Position numbers and translations under genes: made by a program. Positions 1 to 8,615 of a stretch of DNA of 64,000 nt are shown here, piece by piece. The stretch is from Verrucomicrobiota bacterium (GTDB lineage Bacteria > Verrucomicrobiota > Verrucomicrobiia > Chthoniobacterales > UBA10450): contig QHQA01000014.1 in the NCBI GenBank assembly GCA_003219695.1, forward strand, positions 1 to 64,000, read 5' to 3'. The notes beneath the pieces were generated by a model that saw nothing but the letters and a program-made list of their open reading frames with translations, searched no databases and was not told the DNA's origin. Each line of letters begins with the position of its first letter. Within the stretch, counting starts at the first letter, position 1.

Positions 1-140
1 ATCTCGAAGATCGCACGGTTGATCTGTTGCCACGACAGGGATTCGTCGTGCCCAAAGGCGTGCGCCATCGCACGCGCGCGCCTGAGCGAACAGTGATTTT
101 GATGGTGGAACGCGCAGACATTGTTCCGACTGGCGACTGA
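1..140 (+). CDS. Cupin-domain protein, 3' end only
   Basis: The reading frame is open from the window edge to a TGA at 138-140 and gives about 45 residues. The segment FVVPKGVRHRTRAPE, followed by a short strand and a C-terminal PTGD, is the second half of a small cupin barrel of the mannose-6-phosphate-isomerase-like type. The conserved PKGVxH histidine is a usual metal ligand in these proteins. The start and first half lie outside the window, so the substrate cannot be judged. The next gene begins 15 bases downstream on the same strand, so the two may be cotranscribed. Confidence 0.6.
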   Translation, partial: LEDRTVDLLPRQGFVVPKGVRHRTRAPERTVILMVERADIVPTGD

Positions 141-155
141 AGAGGTCGTAAGGCA

Positions 156-656
156 GTGAAAATAATTTCGGGCGGGCAGACAGGGATTGATCGCGCGGCG
201 CTCGACGTCGCGCTTAAGCGTGGAATTGATTGTGGTGGTTGGTGTCCGGCTGGGCGCCTGGATGAACTAGGGAGAACTCCGGATCGATATCCTGTTAAGG
301 AACTGGCAGGCGGCGGTTTCACCGAGCGCACTTTACAAAACGTGAAAGAGTCTGATGGCACCGTTATCATTTACGCTGGCAAACTTAGCGGCGGCACGAA
401 GCAGACGGTTCAATTTTCCATCGAGCAACAGCGGCCGCATCTGCTGATCGACGCGTCAAAGATTTCCGCAGAGGAGGCTGCGAATTTGATCGCCGATTTT
501 GCGCGTAAGCACCGTATCGATGTGCTTAACGTTGCCGGTCCACGTCAAAGCGAGTGGCCGGACGGATATGCTTACGCGTTTCGCGCTCTCGATAGATTTG
601 TGAAGTCGATCATGAGCAAGAGCATAAGCAGGAGTAAGAGATCAAATTACTCGTAG
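156..656 (+). CDS. Putative molybdenum-carrier-like protein (SLOG/Rossmann family)
   Basis: 166 residues from a GTG start. The N-terminus MKIISGGQTGIDRAALDVA is the glycine-rich phosphate-binding loop of the family annotated as putative molybdenum carrier (Pfam PF12694 type, related to the LOG/SLOG Rossmann folds). The region GGWCPAGR and a later GTKQT also match the family pattern. These proteins are thought to bind a nucleotide-like or molybdenum cofactor ligand, but the function is not established. The last 15 residues are serine and lysine/arginine rich and come from a low-complexity stretch, so the original end may have been shorter. It overlaps the convergent LolC/E-type gene by ten bases. 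Confidence 0.75.
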   Translation: MKIISGGQTGIDRAALDVALKRGIDCGGWCPAGRLDELGRTPDRYPVKELAGGGFTERTLQNVKESDGTVIIYAGKLSGGTKQTVQFSIEQQRPHLLIDASKISAEEAANLIADFARKHRIDVLNVAGPRQSEWPDGYAYAFRALDRFVKSIMSKSISRSKRSNYS

Positions 657-1939
657 CGCAGCGCTTTCACCGGATCGAGCCGCGCCGCGAAGTAAGCGGG
701 AATCAGCGCGGCGAAGGAACAGATCAGAAACGCGCTAATGCAAATGATGGCAACGTCTCGCGGGATGACCTCCGCCGGGATCGACGAAAATTGATACACT
801 TCGCGCGGGAAGATCTCGATGTGCAACGTCGATGCCAGCCAATGACTGAATTCGTTCCGGTAACGAATCAGGGTCATGCCGAGCCCGAGCCCTGTAAGCG
901 TCCCAAAGAGGCCGACTACGGTTCCCTGGCCGAGGAAAACCCAGATGATCTGCGCGATGTTCGCCCCGAGCGCTTTCATAATTCCGATCTCGCGTCGTTT
1001 TTGCACCGTCACGGTGATCAACGTGCTCATGATTCCGAAGGCCGCGACGATCACAATGAAGAACAAAAGGAAAAACATCACCGTGCGTTCGAGTCGCACC
1101 GCTTCGAAGTATTGCCGGTTCATGTCGATCCAGGTCTGCGCGTATTCGGGAGGCGCGAGGAATTGCTGTATCTCCTGTTTCACGCGCTCGGCGTCGTAGG
1201 GGTTATCGGTCTTCACTGTGATGCCATGCAACGCGTCGCCCAGGCCGTATAACTCCTGCCCGACGTAAACCGGCACGAGTAGAAACTCCGAATCGTGCAG
1301 GTAGTGCCCCGTCTCAAAAATGCCGGTTACAGTCAATTCTTTCGGGAGAATCACATCGCGCAATTGGTCGATGGCCTTTTTTTCTTCCTCACCGCTGGCG
1401 TTCTCCAGCTTCTTAATGCTATCGAGCATCTGGCCGACGTTGCCCGGCGAATAAACTGTCACCTTGTCGCCGACGTTGACTCCGAGTTTTCGCGCGAGCT
1501 CAATCCCGAGCACAGCCGATTCGCCTTCCAGATCGAGTTTGCCGTATTTGATGAATTTTCGCAGTGGAATCACTTTTTCTTCCTGGGTTGGATCGATGCC
1601 GCGAATCAGTGGCGCGAGCCGCCGGTTTTGAAATTCCACGATTACCGGTCCTTGAATGTAGGGTGCGGTCGCAACGACGCGCGAGGTCTTCTCGATCTTC
1701 GCCTTGAGCGGTCGCCAATCGCGCAAAACGTCCTCGGAGCTCACCAGAATATGTGCATCAAAATCGATCACTTTTTGCCGCAGCTCGCGATCGAACCCGG
1801 TCATGACGGAAATCACAAGAATCAACACGGTCACGCCGAGCATCACTCCGAGCACCGAGATCAACGTGATGATGGACAGGAATGTGCGCTTCGGTTTCAA
1901 ATACCGCAGCGCCAGGAAAACACTAAACGGAAGGTTCAA
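647..1939 (-). CDS. LolC/LolE-family lipoprotein-releasing ABC permease
   Basis: 430 residues. The N-terminus has the typical LolC/E opening (FLALRYLKPKRTFLSIIT), with a first membrane helix at about residues 20-45, a large periplasmic domain to about 285, and three further helices in the last 150 residues. The FtsX-like C-terminal half carries the characteristic VQKRREIGIMKALGA coupling segment. In Gram-negative bacteria LolCDE extracts outer-membrane lipoproteins from the inner membrane. The ATPase partner LolD is not adjacent in this window. Whether it is the C- or E-type subunit cannot be decided, as many phyla encode a single merged form. Confidence 0.85.
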   Translation of the reverse strand: MNLPFSVFLALRYLKPKRTFLSIITLISVLGVMLGVTVLILVISVMTGFDRELRQKVIDFDAHILVSSEDVLRDWRPLKAKIEKTSRVVATAPYIQGPVIVEFQNRRLAPLIRGIDPTQEEKVIPLRKFIKYGKLDLEGESAVLGIELARKLGVNVGDKVTVYSPGNVGQMLDSIKKLENASGEEEKKAIDQLRDVILPKELTVTGIFETGHYLHDSEFLLVPVYVGQELYGLGDALHGITVKTDNPYDAERVKQEIQQFLAPPEYAQTWIDMNRQYFEAVRLERTVMFFLLFFIVIVAAFGIMSTLITVTVQKRREIGIMKALGANIAQIIWVFLGQGTVVGLFGTLTGLGLGMTLIRYRNEFSHWLASTLHIEIFPREVYQFSSIPAEVIPRDVAIICISAFLICSFAALIPAYFAARLDPVKALRYE

Positions 1940-1993
1940 TTCACTGTTAGCGTGGCGGCAAACTCGGTGGGATTCAACCCAATGCCGCCGGCC

Positions 1994-2353
1994 TTATTTC
2001 ACCGCGTTCGCCTTGAGTTCTTCCAGCGTGACGAATTCAAGCGCGGAGGCGTGGGTTGCTTCCAGATCAACAGGCGCGGCGCGATTGTGATCCAGCGCGC
2101 TTTTCCAGCGGGTGACGCATACGCACCATTTGTCGCCCGGTTTCAGTCCGGGGAAGCCCCATTCCGGGCGGGGCGTGACCAGATCGTTTCCATCCAGCAC
2201 CGAGAAATCCAAAAATTCCTGTGTGACTTCGACGCAAACGGTGTGTTGGCCGACATCCTCCGGACCTGTTCGACAAAAACCGTCGCGGTAAAATCCGGTC
2301 AACGGATTGCGGCAACAACATTTCAATTCTTTTCCCAGAACATTCGTCGGCAT
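1994..2353 (-). CDS. DUF2237 family protein
   Basis: 119 residues. The sequence carries the family signature almost throughout: LTGFYRDGFCRTGPEDVG, HTVCVEVT, LSTP-like LVTPRPEWGFPGLKPGD and LEATHASALE. The family is small, single-domain and widespread, with invariant cysteines and no assigned reaction. The gene is divergent from the VOC gene at 2402, and the 48-base gap holds that gene's ribosome binding site. No membrane segment or signal peptide is visible, so it is probably cytoplasmic. Confidence 0.85.
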   Translation of the reverse strand: MPTNVLGKELKCCCRNPLTGFYRDGFCRTGPEDVGQHTVCVEVTQEFLDFSVLDGNDLVTPRPEWGFPGLKPGDKWCVCVTRWKSALDHNRAAPVDLEATHASALEFVTLEELKANAVK

Positions 2354-2401
2354 GGAAAACCTCGTGTTAGTATTTGAAAAACCTTACCGAAGGAGAAGAC
2401 A

Positions 2402-2857
2402 ATGCCAATTCGCTCGAAATACGTTCACACCAATCTTATCGCCAGAGATTGGAAAAGACTGGTTCGATTCTATTCCGAGGCCTTCGGATGCGAGCCTAAA
2501 GGGCCGCAACGCGACATGTCTGGCGCCTGGCTGGACCAAGTAACCTCGCTTCCGGAAGCGCATCTTCGCGGTGTTCATTTGCGTCTGTCCGGCTTTGGCG
2601 AGAACGGCCCGACTCTTGAGATTTTCAGCTACGATCAGTTGATCGACAGCGGCCTTCCTGCAGCAAATCAGTGTGGGTTCGCTCACATCGCATTTGCGGT
2701 GGACGATGTGGAGCAGGCGTTGCAGACGGTGATTGCAGCTGGCGGCGGCGCAGTGGGAAAAATTGCCACGACAAAAGTAGATGGTGTCGGCGTTCTTTGC
2801 GTTGTCTATGCGCGGGATCCGGAAGGCAATATCGTTGAGTTGCAGAAGTGGAATTGA
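2402..2857 (+). CDS. VOC (glyoxalase/bleomycin-resistance fold) family protein
   Basis: 151 residues with a clear AGGAGA ribosome binding site 6-11 bases before the ATG. The first beta-alpha-beta module starts at VHTNLIARDWKRLVRFYSE, where the His is a usual metal ligand. The second module contains GFAHIAFAVDDV and ends with DPEGNIVELQKW, whose Glu is the usual fourth ligand. This is a metal-dependent vicinal-oxygen-chelate fold. The reaction could be isomerase, dioxygenase or resistance type and cannot be set from sequence. It is followed 21 bases later by the 2H phosphoesterase gene on the same strand. Confidence 0.8.
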   Translation: MPIRSKYVHTNLIARDWKRLVRFYSEAFGCEPKGPQRDMSGAWLDQVTSLPEAHLRGVHLRLSGFGENGPTLEIFSYDQLIDSGLPAANQCGFAHIAFAVDDVEQALQTVIAAGGGAVGKIATTKVDGVGVLCVVYARDPEGNIVELQKWN

Positions 2858-2878
2858 ACCACGGATCGTTCCTGCCTT

Positions 2879-3445
2879 GTGTCGAGACGAATCGTCATTG
2901 CTTACTGGCTCACTCCAGCCGAGCCGGCGCGTAGCTTCTTTCGGAGCCTGGTCAAGGATCTCGCGCGCCGGTATAATGCGCCTCTTTTCGAGCCGCATGT
3001 GACGATTTATGTTGGATCGAATCACGCGGATGCGGTTAAAAGCGCGATCTCAGAAGCTGCGCGCGCTAACAAACCAATCAAGCTCAAAGCGGTTGGGATC
3101 GGTCACTCTAGCGAGTTCATCAAAACGTTATTTGTGCAATTCGCACTGAATGTAGAGATGCGGCAACTGAATGAAATCATTCGCAAGGCCGCCCAGGATT
3201 CATCCCACTACGATCTCAAACCACACTTGAGTCTGCTCTACAAGAAGATGCCGGCTGCAGCCCGGCGTGAATTGACCGATTCCATCAAAGCGCCATTTTC
3301 GGAAGTCACTTTCGATGCGCTTAGAGCTATTCGCTGCATTTCGCCCACTCAAAGCCGTGCAGATGTAGAAGGCTGGCGCGTCCTGGCGACCACGTCATTC
3401 CGAGCAGAGCGCAGCGGAGTCGAGGAATCCCGTGGAGTTACCTGA
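2879..3445 (+). CDS. 2H phosphoesterase superfamily (2'-5' RNA ligase / cyclic phosphodiesterase-like)
   Basis: 188 residues from GTG. Two HxT/S-type motifs about 85 residues apart, HVTIYV (near residue 40) and HLSLLY (near 120), are the paired catalytic histidine motifs of 2H phosphoesterases, which act on 2',3'- or 1'',2''-cyclic phosphates and 2'-5' linkages. No signal peptide is seen. The last 20 or so residues (FRAERSGVEESRGVT) are encoded by the left arm and loop of a dispersed inverted repeat at 3394-3485. The ancestral protein therefore probably ended a little earlier and has been extended by repeat insertion. Confidence 0.75.
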   Translation: MSRRIVIAYWLTPAEPARSFFRSLVKDLARRYNAPLFEPHVTIYVGSNHADAVKSAISEAARANKPIKLKAVGIGHSSEFIKTLFVQFALNVEMRQLNEIIRKAAQDSSHYDLKPHLSLLYKKMPAAARRELTDSIKAPFSEVTFDALRAIRCISPTQSRADVEGWRVLATTSFRAERSGVEESRGVT

Positions 3446-3485
3446 GCGTTTTGCAGCGGGATTCCTCGACTTCGCTCGGAATGAC
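3394..3485. repeat. Inverted repeat, GTCATTCCGAG family
   Basis: Left arm begins GTCATTCCGAGC and right arm ends GCTCGGAATGAC; both contain the core GTCGAGGAATCCC in opposite orientation. The element fills the junction between two convergent genes, supplies the C-terminal tail of the upstream one and could act as a bidirectional transcription terminator. Single arms recur at 38686-38714 and 39430-39458. Confidence 0.8.
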
Positions 3486-3497
3486 TGAAAATTAGCC

Positions 3498-4217
3498 CTA
3501 CAATTCCACAATTCGATACGGTTTTCCCGTTTTGCGAAGCGCAGGGGCCGAGACATTGTAAACCGGAATGCCGGTCGAAGTTTTGCCGTCGAGAATGCCA
3601 TTGTGAGCATGCCCGTGAAAAACAGCGTTCACGCGGAATCGATTAATCGGCTCTTCCAACCGGCTGGAGCCAAGAAAAGCATAAATTTCCGGATCTTCCC
3701 CCTTTAGCGTGGTGCGGATTGGAGAGTAATGAAGCACCACGATGCGCTGTTCGGTTTGCAGCTTGGCCAGCGCCTGCTCCAGGCGAACGGCGTGCGCGAT
3801 GGATTCTTGCACGAACTGTTTGATGAGCGGTTCGCCCCAGGCGTTCAGCATTCGCCGGCCGAAACCGCCGCCGAACCCGGAGATTCCAGCAAACCCAACT
3901 CCTGCAATTTCGACGGCTTCACCGTTGAGTACGTTCACGCTAGCGTCATCGAGAACTTTGGAGACCAGCTCCGGCTGCCCAGATTCGAAATCGTGGTTGC
4001 CAAGCACTGCTAGAGTGGGAATTCTTACGGCAGCGCGAATATCGGCGACGAGTTCCTCAGCTTCTTCGGGGAGTCCATATTCTGTGAGATCGCCGCAAAG
4101 CAGCAGCATATCCGCGCTGCGCGAAATCTCGGCAAACGCCTCATGCATCATGCCACGCGAATGCTTTGCGTAATGGAGATCCGCGGTCGCGGCGATGCGT
4201 AACGCTCGCTTAGCCAT
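3498..4217 (-). CDS. Calcineurin-like metallophosphoesterase
   Basis: 239 residues. All motifs of the two-metal phosphoesterase fold are visible in order: ADLHYAKH near residue 12, LLCGDLTEYG near 40, VLGNHDFES near 72, VLHYSP near 160 and FHGHAHNG near 200. No signal peptide, so a cytoplasmic enzyme on a small phosphodiester or phosphomonoester is likely. Substrate cannot be assigned, since this superfamily covers cyclic nucleotide phosphodiesterases, LpxH-like hydrolases and diadenosine hydrolases. It converges on the 2H phosphoesterase gene with the inverted repeat between them. Confidence 0.85.
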   Translation of the reverse strand: MAKRALRIAATADLHYAKHSRGMMHEAFAEISRSADMLLLCGDLTEYGLPEEAEELVADIRAAVRIPTLAVLGNHDFESGQPELVSKVLDDASVNVLNGEAVEIAGVGFAGISGFGGGFGRRMLNAWGEPLIKQFVQESIAHAVRLEQALAKLQTEQRIVVLHYSPIRTTLKGEDPEIYAFLGSSRLEEPINRFRVNAVFHGHAHNGILDGKTSTGIPVYNVSAPALRKTGKPYRIVEL

Positions 4218-4363
4218 CCTGTTTAAGAAACGAAATCGTCTGTCTCAATGGACGCTTCGGGAAAGTGACGCGGACAATCGTGCCTGCGAGATCCGGGCTG
4301 CGGACAGGATTGTCCGCACCACCCTCCATGCGCGCGTGGACCGCCCCGACTGCGTTATGATGA

Positions 4364-5197
4364 ATGATGACTGTAAAGAGAACGGCAGCCGCTAAGGCGA
4401 AACCCCGCCCCAACGATTTTCATCGTCGATCCGTCGCGGCATTGCAGGATGCAGAAGTTCCGTTCCTGATCGGCGGCGCGTATGTGGTGGAGGTATATTC
4501 AGGCGCTTCCCGCCGGTCGAAAGACTTCGATCTGTACGTTCGACCGCATCATGTGGCTGCGGCCATGAATGCGCTTGTCCACGCCGGTTACAAAGCAGAA
4601 ATGACGTTTCCGCATTGGCTTGCCAAGGCCAAGCGCGGACGAGACTGTGTTGATCTGATTTTTCGCGCTGGCAACGGCCTGTGCGAAGTCGATGACTCAT
4701 GGTTCGAGCGAGCGCGCGATGATGAGTTGCTTGGATTGCAGGTGAAACTTTGCGCTCCCGAGGAAATGATTTGGATGAAGGCGTACATCATGGAACGCGA
4801 ACGCTTCGACGGCGCCGACATTGCGCACATTCTTCGGCGCTGCGCGGGCGAACTCGATTGGCCGCATCTGGTTGGAAGGTTCGGTGCCGATTGGCGTGTA
4901 TTACTGAGCCACTTAATTTTGTTCGGCTACATTTATCCGGGTGAACGTTCGCGAATCCCAGCAGCTATTATCGATGATCTGGTCAGGCGTTTGCGAAGCG
5001 AAACGACCATTGCAGGGCCTGATCGCCTGTGTCGCGGCACGCTACTGTCGCGAAAACAATATTTGGTGGACATCCAGGAATGGGGATTTCGCGATGCACG
5101 TTTGGAGAAACGCGTCCACATGAATGCCAGGGACATTGCGCATTGGACGAAAGCGATCGTAAAAGAAGAACAAGCGCGACGAACGCGCAGTCTGTAG
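4364..5197 (+). CDS. Predicted nucleotidyltransferase-fold protein
   Basis: 277 residues. FLIGGAYVVEVYSGASRRSKDFDLYV contains the GG helix-turn and DxD pair (DFDLYV) of the DNA-polymerase-beta-type nucleotidyltransferase fold, as in AbiEii-like and MNT-like proteins. A third acidic strand is at CVDLIF. The remaining helical C-terminal half is as in single-gene families annotated only as nucleotidyltransferase. No partner gene (AbiEi, HEPN) lies nearby, so a toxin or defence role is not supported. The stop codon TAG is part of the TGTAG foot of a REP pair that begins at 5193. ATG codons at 4364 and 4367 are equally possible starts. Confidence 0.65.
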   Translation: MMTVKRTAAAKAKPRPNDFHRRSVAALQDAEVPFLIGGAYVVEVYSGASRRSKDFDLYVRPHHVAAAMNALVHAGYKAEMTFPHWLAKAKRGRDCVDLIFRAGNGLCEVDDSWFERARDDELLGLQVKLCAPEEMIWMKAYIMERERFDGADIAHILRRCAGELDWPHLVGRFGADWRVLLSHLILFGYIYPGERSRIPAAIIDDLVRRLRSETTIAGPDRLCRGTLLSRKQYLVDIQEWGFRDARLEKRVHMNARDIAHWTKAIVKEEQARRTRSL

Positions 5198-5255
5198 CCG
5201 GTATCGATGATGCCGGCCTTCAAACTCGCGGCCGGAATCACCGATCCCGGCTACA
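5193..5255. repeat. REP pair (GTAG foot, CCGG hairpins)
   Basis: TGTAG at 5193-5197, then a hairpin (CCGGTATCGATGATGCCGG), an 11-base spacer, a second hairpin and CTACA at 5251-5255. The second half matches the repeats that flank the RAYT gene at 55524-55567 and 56034-56120. The pair lies between two convergent genes and gives the upstream gene its stop codon, so it may double as a terminator. Confidence 0.8.
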
Positions 5256-5272
5256 ACTACGAAACAACCGCT

Positions 5273-7135
5273 TCAACGTTGGGAAGCCGTCGGCGTCGGG
5301 CTCAATTCCGCGGGCGTTGGCGAAATTGGGGGCGACAGACTTGCCGACGCGACGGCGAGCTTGGATTTCGCTTCGTCGAGCAGTTGCTCCTCTTCCGGGT
5401 AAATCTTTCCATCCTCGGCTGCCGAGATGTACTCCTTTGCGCCATCGAGCTGACTTGCTTCAGCCAGCAACAGCGCGACGTAAACGGCGGCATGTTGATC
5501 GTGCAACTGGTCGGGCGGCAACTTCTGTATAATGGCAAGTGCCTCGGGGTTTCTGCCAAGCCGGTCGAGAGAAAACGCATAGGTTACAGCGCAATTGATC
5601 TCGTTAGCGGCGCGATCGTACGCCTCCCTGGCGAGTTGATGCGATTGTTCCGTATTTTGGCCAAGATCGAGGCCGAGGCGGGCGAGGTCCGCGGTGATCG
5701 GCGCCTCGTTGGGCGAGCTCTCGTGAAGGCGCTGAAGAATATCGTACAGCTTCCAGGTTTCATTCTTCGCCCGATAAAGCCGGCGAAGCGTCTCGAGAGC
5801 TTCACGGCGCATCAGAGGATTTTCCGCAATCCGCCACCAGAGTTCTTCGGATTGCTTATCGAGTTCCCATTTCGAGGCAAGCCGGGCGAGGGCAAGTTCA
5901 TATTCCGGGCGCTCTTCTGCTAAATCTTCCGCATCATTCCAGAGCGCTTCAAACTCCGAGTTGCCGCTTCCGCCGGCGCCGGGTCGCGAGCGCAGAGTGG
6001 CGATTGCCTGATAGCCGAGACGCAGGTATTCGGTGTCGCCCCACGGGTCCTTGCGTGTCCAGCGTTTCAGACGCGACCAATTTTTAACTGTCGCATACGC
6101 GTCTGCGACTGCGACGGATGTCGGCGCCGAGCTTAACTGCGCTGCGGGTAACTTGTCGATCCACTTAACAACGTCGCCTGCCAGTCCGTTTTGATTCATC
6201 CAGTTCATGAGCGACGTGAGATCGGACGGATTGCGCGCAGCGAATGGTTTCACTTTTTCGAGTAGCAGCCGGAACTTTTTCTCATCGAGTTTCCGATAAA
6301 AGTTCAAGCAGAGGAGATAATCGCCGAATGTGACCTCCGGCGACATTTGGAGTTGTTGCGCAAAATTATCCGCCTCGGTTAGGTCGCTACGTTCCACCGC
6401 ATTGTTCAGCAACGCCCGCAGCGCGCCAGTCCGGTAAGGAGCCACCTTGCTGAGTCGCTGGAGAGTATCACGCGCTTGCGCGCTTCTTGCCGGATCGCTG
6501 GAGTGAATTCGCAGCGCAGCGAGGTTGAACTGATAAAGATCATTGTTTGGCTCTTTCTTTACGGCTGCGGCGAACTGTTCCTCTTGCCCGGCAACATTTC
6601 CTTCCGCGCGCGCCAGCCAGCCTGCGACGACATGATAAGCCGCTCTGTCCCGGTCAGTCGGAGAGATCCGTTCGAGCGCTTCGCGCGCCAGATCCAGCTT
6701 CCCAAAGCGCAGCGCAGCGGAAGCGAAATTGAGCTGACTGTCTAGGTCTTTCGGGAGCAATCGCGCTATCTGTTCGCGCCACCAAAGAGCTTCTTCGAGG
6801 TTTTGTTTTTCCGCTGCCTCGGCCAAAACGTATAAGGCCGGCAAAGAATTGGGATGTCGTCCCAGAAGCTCTCGCGCCGTTTGCGATGCTTCGCTGAGTC
6901 TTCCCTCCTGTAGCAATGCAGCGGCCTGGTGCAACAAACGATTTTGCTGCCAGTCCTCAAATAATTTTGAGCCGTAACTGAAGAAGAGCGCACCCAGCAA
7001 GAAAGCGATTACCAATGCGGCAACCATAAGAGCGAGCCGAACCGGCCAGAAGTGGCGCTGGGAAAAAAAGGACTCCAGGCCGGGAATCAACTGATGAGAC
7101 TTTCGGTGCCCGGCACTTTTGATTCGTTCCGCCAT
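5273..7135 (-). CDS. Membrane-anchored TPR-repeat protein
   Basis: About 620 residues from the ATG at 7135 (an in-frame start exists at 7183, but its first residues look like leader noise). After a short basic cytoplasmic stretch there is one strong membrane helix (LALMVAALVIAFLLGALFF). Degenerate 34-residue tetratricopeptide-like helices follow through most of the chain. The tail is Pro/Ser/Thr rich. A single helix and a long periplasmic TPR array suggest a scaffold for envelope or polysaccharide-assembly complexes, but no specific partner is evident. The AI-2E transporter gene lies just upstream on the same strand, 61 bases away. Confidence 0.75.
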   Translation of the reverse strand: MAERIKSAGHRKSHQLIPGLESFFSQRHFWPVRLALMVAALVIAFLLGALFFSYGSKLFEDWQQNRLLHQAAALLQEGRLSEASQTARELLGRHPNSLPALYVLAEAAEKQNLEEALWWREQIARLLPKDLDSQLNFASAALRFGKLDLAREALERISPTDRDRAAYHVVAGWLARAEGNVAGQEEQFAAAVKKEPNNDLYQFNLAALRIHSSDPARSAQARDTLQRLSKVAPYRTGALRALLNNAVERSDLTEADNFAQQLQMSPEVTFGDYLLCLNFYRKLDEKKFRLLLEKVKPFAARNPSDLTSLMNWMNQNGLAGDVVKWIDKLPAAQLSSAPTSVAVADAYATVKNWSRLKRWTRKDPWGDTEYLRLGYQAIATLRSRPGAGGSGNSEFEALWNDAEDLAEERPEYELALARLASKWELDKQSEELWWRIAENPLMRREALETLRRLYRAKNETWKLYDILQRLHESSPNEAPITADLARLGLDLGQNTEQSHQLAREAYDRAANEINCAVTYAFSLDRLGRNPEALAIIQKLPPDQLHDQHAAVYVALLLAEASQLDGAKEYISAAEDGKIYPEEEQLLDEAKSKLAVASASLSPPISPTPAELSPTPTASQR

Positions 7136-7196
7136 TTCGTGTCCTGTTTCCACGCGCGTGGGTCCGCTTGTCCTCCCGCGCACCCTGGTTCCTGCG

Positions 7197-8558
7197 CTAA
7201 GGATGAGTCGTTACCTCAGATTCTTTAACCGCAAGTGCCGGTTCAATTGGTTTCAGAGTCTGTTCTTTCAGGCGCCGGCCCCAAACGTAGCGCACAAGGA
7301 GGACCTTGATGGTTGCGGTCAACGGCACCGCCAGCAACGGGCCCAGCACGCCACCGATCACGAGGCCCCAAACAAAAATCGACACAATGACCGTCATCGG
7401 GTGCAAGCCGACATAATTTCCCACAATGCGCGGCGCATAAAAGATGCCTTCCAAATTCTGTACGACGATGAAAATTAAAGTCACAATAATCGGGTGCGTC
7501 CAGTCGCCCCATTGAAAGGCGGCAATGAGAACCGCCGGTACCCAGCAGATGATGATGCCGATGTATGGAATCATCGTAAGGACAACCACCATTGCTCCGA
7601 TCAAGGGCGCGAAATTGAGCCCGAAAATCGTCAGCGCGATCGCGATAAGGATCCCATCTACCAGACAGACCAGCAGTTGGCCTCGAAAATATGCGGTGAC
7701 GTAACGATTGATCTCTGACAACGCTTCGGCGACTTCATCTCTGAAAGGCGACGCGCGCAGCGGCAAGTACTCTCTCCAGCGTTGCTGAATGCGCGGTTTT
7801 TCGTTCAGCAGGAAAAACAGATAGATCGGCACCAGGATTAAGCTGAGCAGAAACCCTGTGATGCCAAGAAACCCGCCAATACTTTTCTTCAAGATGTCCC
7901 AGAGCTTTCCCGCGAACGTCGGAAGCGCTTGCTGCAATTTCGGCATTTGTTTTTCCACGTATGCTCGAATGCGCTGACGTTCGGCAGTGGTCAGCTTCGG
8001 CTGGCTTGGGCCGATTGTTTCAGTTGCGGACGCAGTGCCGCGCGGCGATGCGGTTGGCGTTGCGGCCGATTGTGCGCGGGGAGAAGGAGACGGCGCGGGG
8101 CCAATAAGCCAGTTCGTCAGACTTGTCGATGGCGATTTTTCGTGTTCGCCCAGTAAGCCGAATGTCTGGTCGAATCGATAGATCAGATCGACGATGTAGT
8201 CCCGCGCTCGTTCGGTATAGGCAGGGACTTGCCTGGCAAAATTCGCGCTCTGGATAGAGATGGTGGGAACCAGCCACGCGGCCAATCCTCCCAATGCGAA
8301 AAAGGCGATCGCGAAAAGAAGAGCCACGGCTTTGGTGCGACTAAGCGTTCCGCGAGACATCCTTGTCACCAGCGGGTCGAGCAGATAAGTGAGAATCACG
8401 GCGATGGCCACCGGGATCAGAATTGGCTGAAGGAAACTGATGACATTGGCTGCGGCCCAGATCACTGCGCCGAGGACAACAACAAGAAGAAGCACAAAGC
8501 AGGCAGTCAGCGCCGCCCACATCATCTTGCTCTGCCAGGGCGTTGGATACTCACTCAT
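7197..8558 (-). CDS. AI-2E family transporter (PF01594-type permease)
   Basis: 453 residues with eight or so predicted membrane segments. The family core is clear: an N-terminal pair of helices with the segment PILIPVAIAVILTYLLDPLV, and a C-terminal block with GILIAIALTIFGLNF, MIPYIGIIICWVPA and VGLHPMTVIVSIFVWG. These proteins are exporters or antiporters of uncertain substrate; the name comes from TqsA of E. coli. A loop of about 45 residues rich in Pro, Ser, Thr and Ala after the third helix is unusually long and low in complexity. The gene precedes a TPR membrane protein on the same strand and may be cotranscribed with it. Confidence 0.85.
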   Translation of the reverse strand: MSEYPTPWQSKMMWAALTACFVLLLVVVLGAVIWAAANVISFLQPILIPVAIAVILTYLLDPLVTRMSRGTLSRTKAVALLFAIAFFALGGLAAWLVPTISIQSANFARQVPAYTERARDYIVDLIYRFDQTFGLLGEHEKSPSTSLTNWLIGPAPSPSPRAQSAATPTASPRGTASATETIGPSQPKLTTAERQRIRAYVEKQMPKLQQALPTFAGKLWDILKKSIGGFLGITGFLLSLILVPIYLFFLLNEKPRIQQRWREYLPLRASPFRDEVAEALSEINRYVTAYFRGQLLVCLVDGILIAIALTIFGLNFAPLIGAMVVVLTMIPYIGIIICWVPAVLIAAFQWGDWTHPIIVTLIFIVVQNLEGIFYAPRIVGNYVGLHPMTVIVSIFVWGLVIGGVLGPLLAVPLTATIKVLLVRYVWGRRLKEQTLKPIEPALAVKESEVTTHP

Positions 8559-8567
8559 GTTACGTTC

Positions 8568-8605
8568 ACAACGCCCAACCTCAAACGTCCAACATCAAAC
8601 GTCGA
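8568..8605. repeat. Intergenic AACGTC/AACGCCC short-period array
   Basis: Imperfect repeats of a 7-9 base unit (CAACGCCC, CAAACGTC, CAACATC, CAAACGTC) fill the short gap between two co-oriented genes. Related arrays occur at 23012-23050, 43199-43275 and 58511-58612. Confidence 0.6.
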
Positions 8606-8615
8606 ATGCAGAAGT

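Noticed and set aside
1295..2377. Long open frame of 360 codons on the plus strand
   Set aside because: It lies antisense to the LolC/E permease and DUF2237 genes, has no family resemblance, and its composition is that of a reverse-strand shadow of GC-rich coding DNA.
4364..5197. AbiE-type toxin-antitoxin system
   Set aside because: Only the nucleotidyltransferase-fold gene is present; no AbiEi-like or HEPN partner adjoins it.
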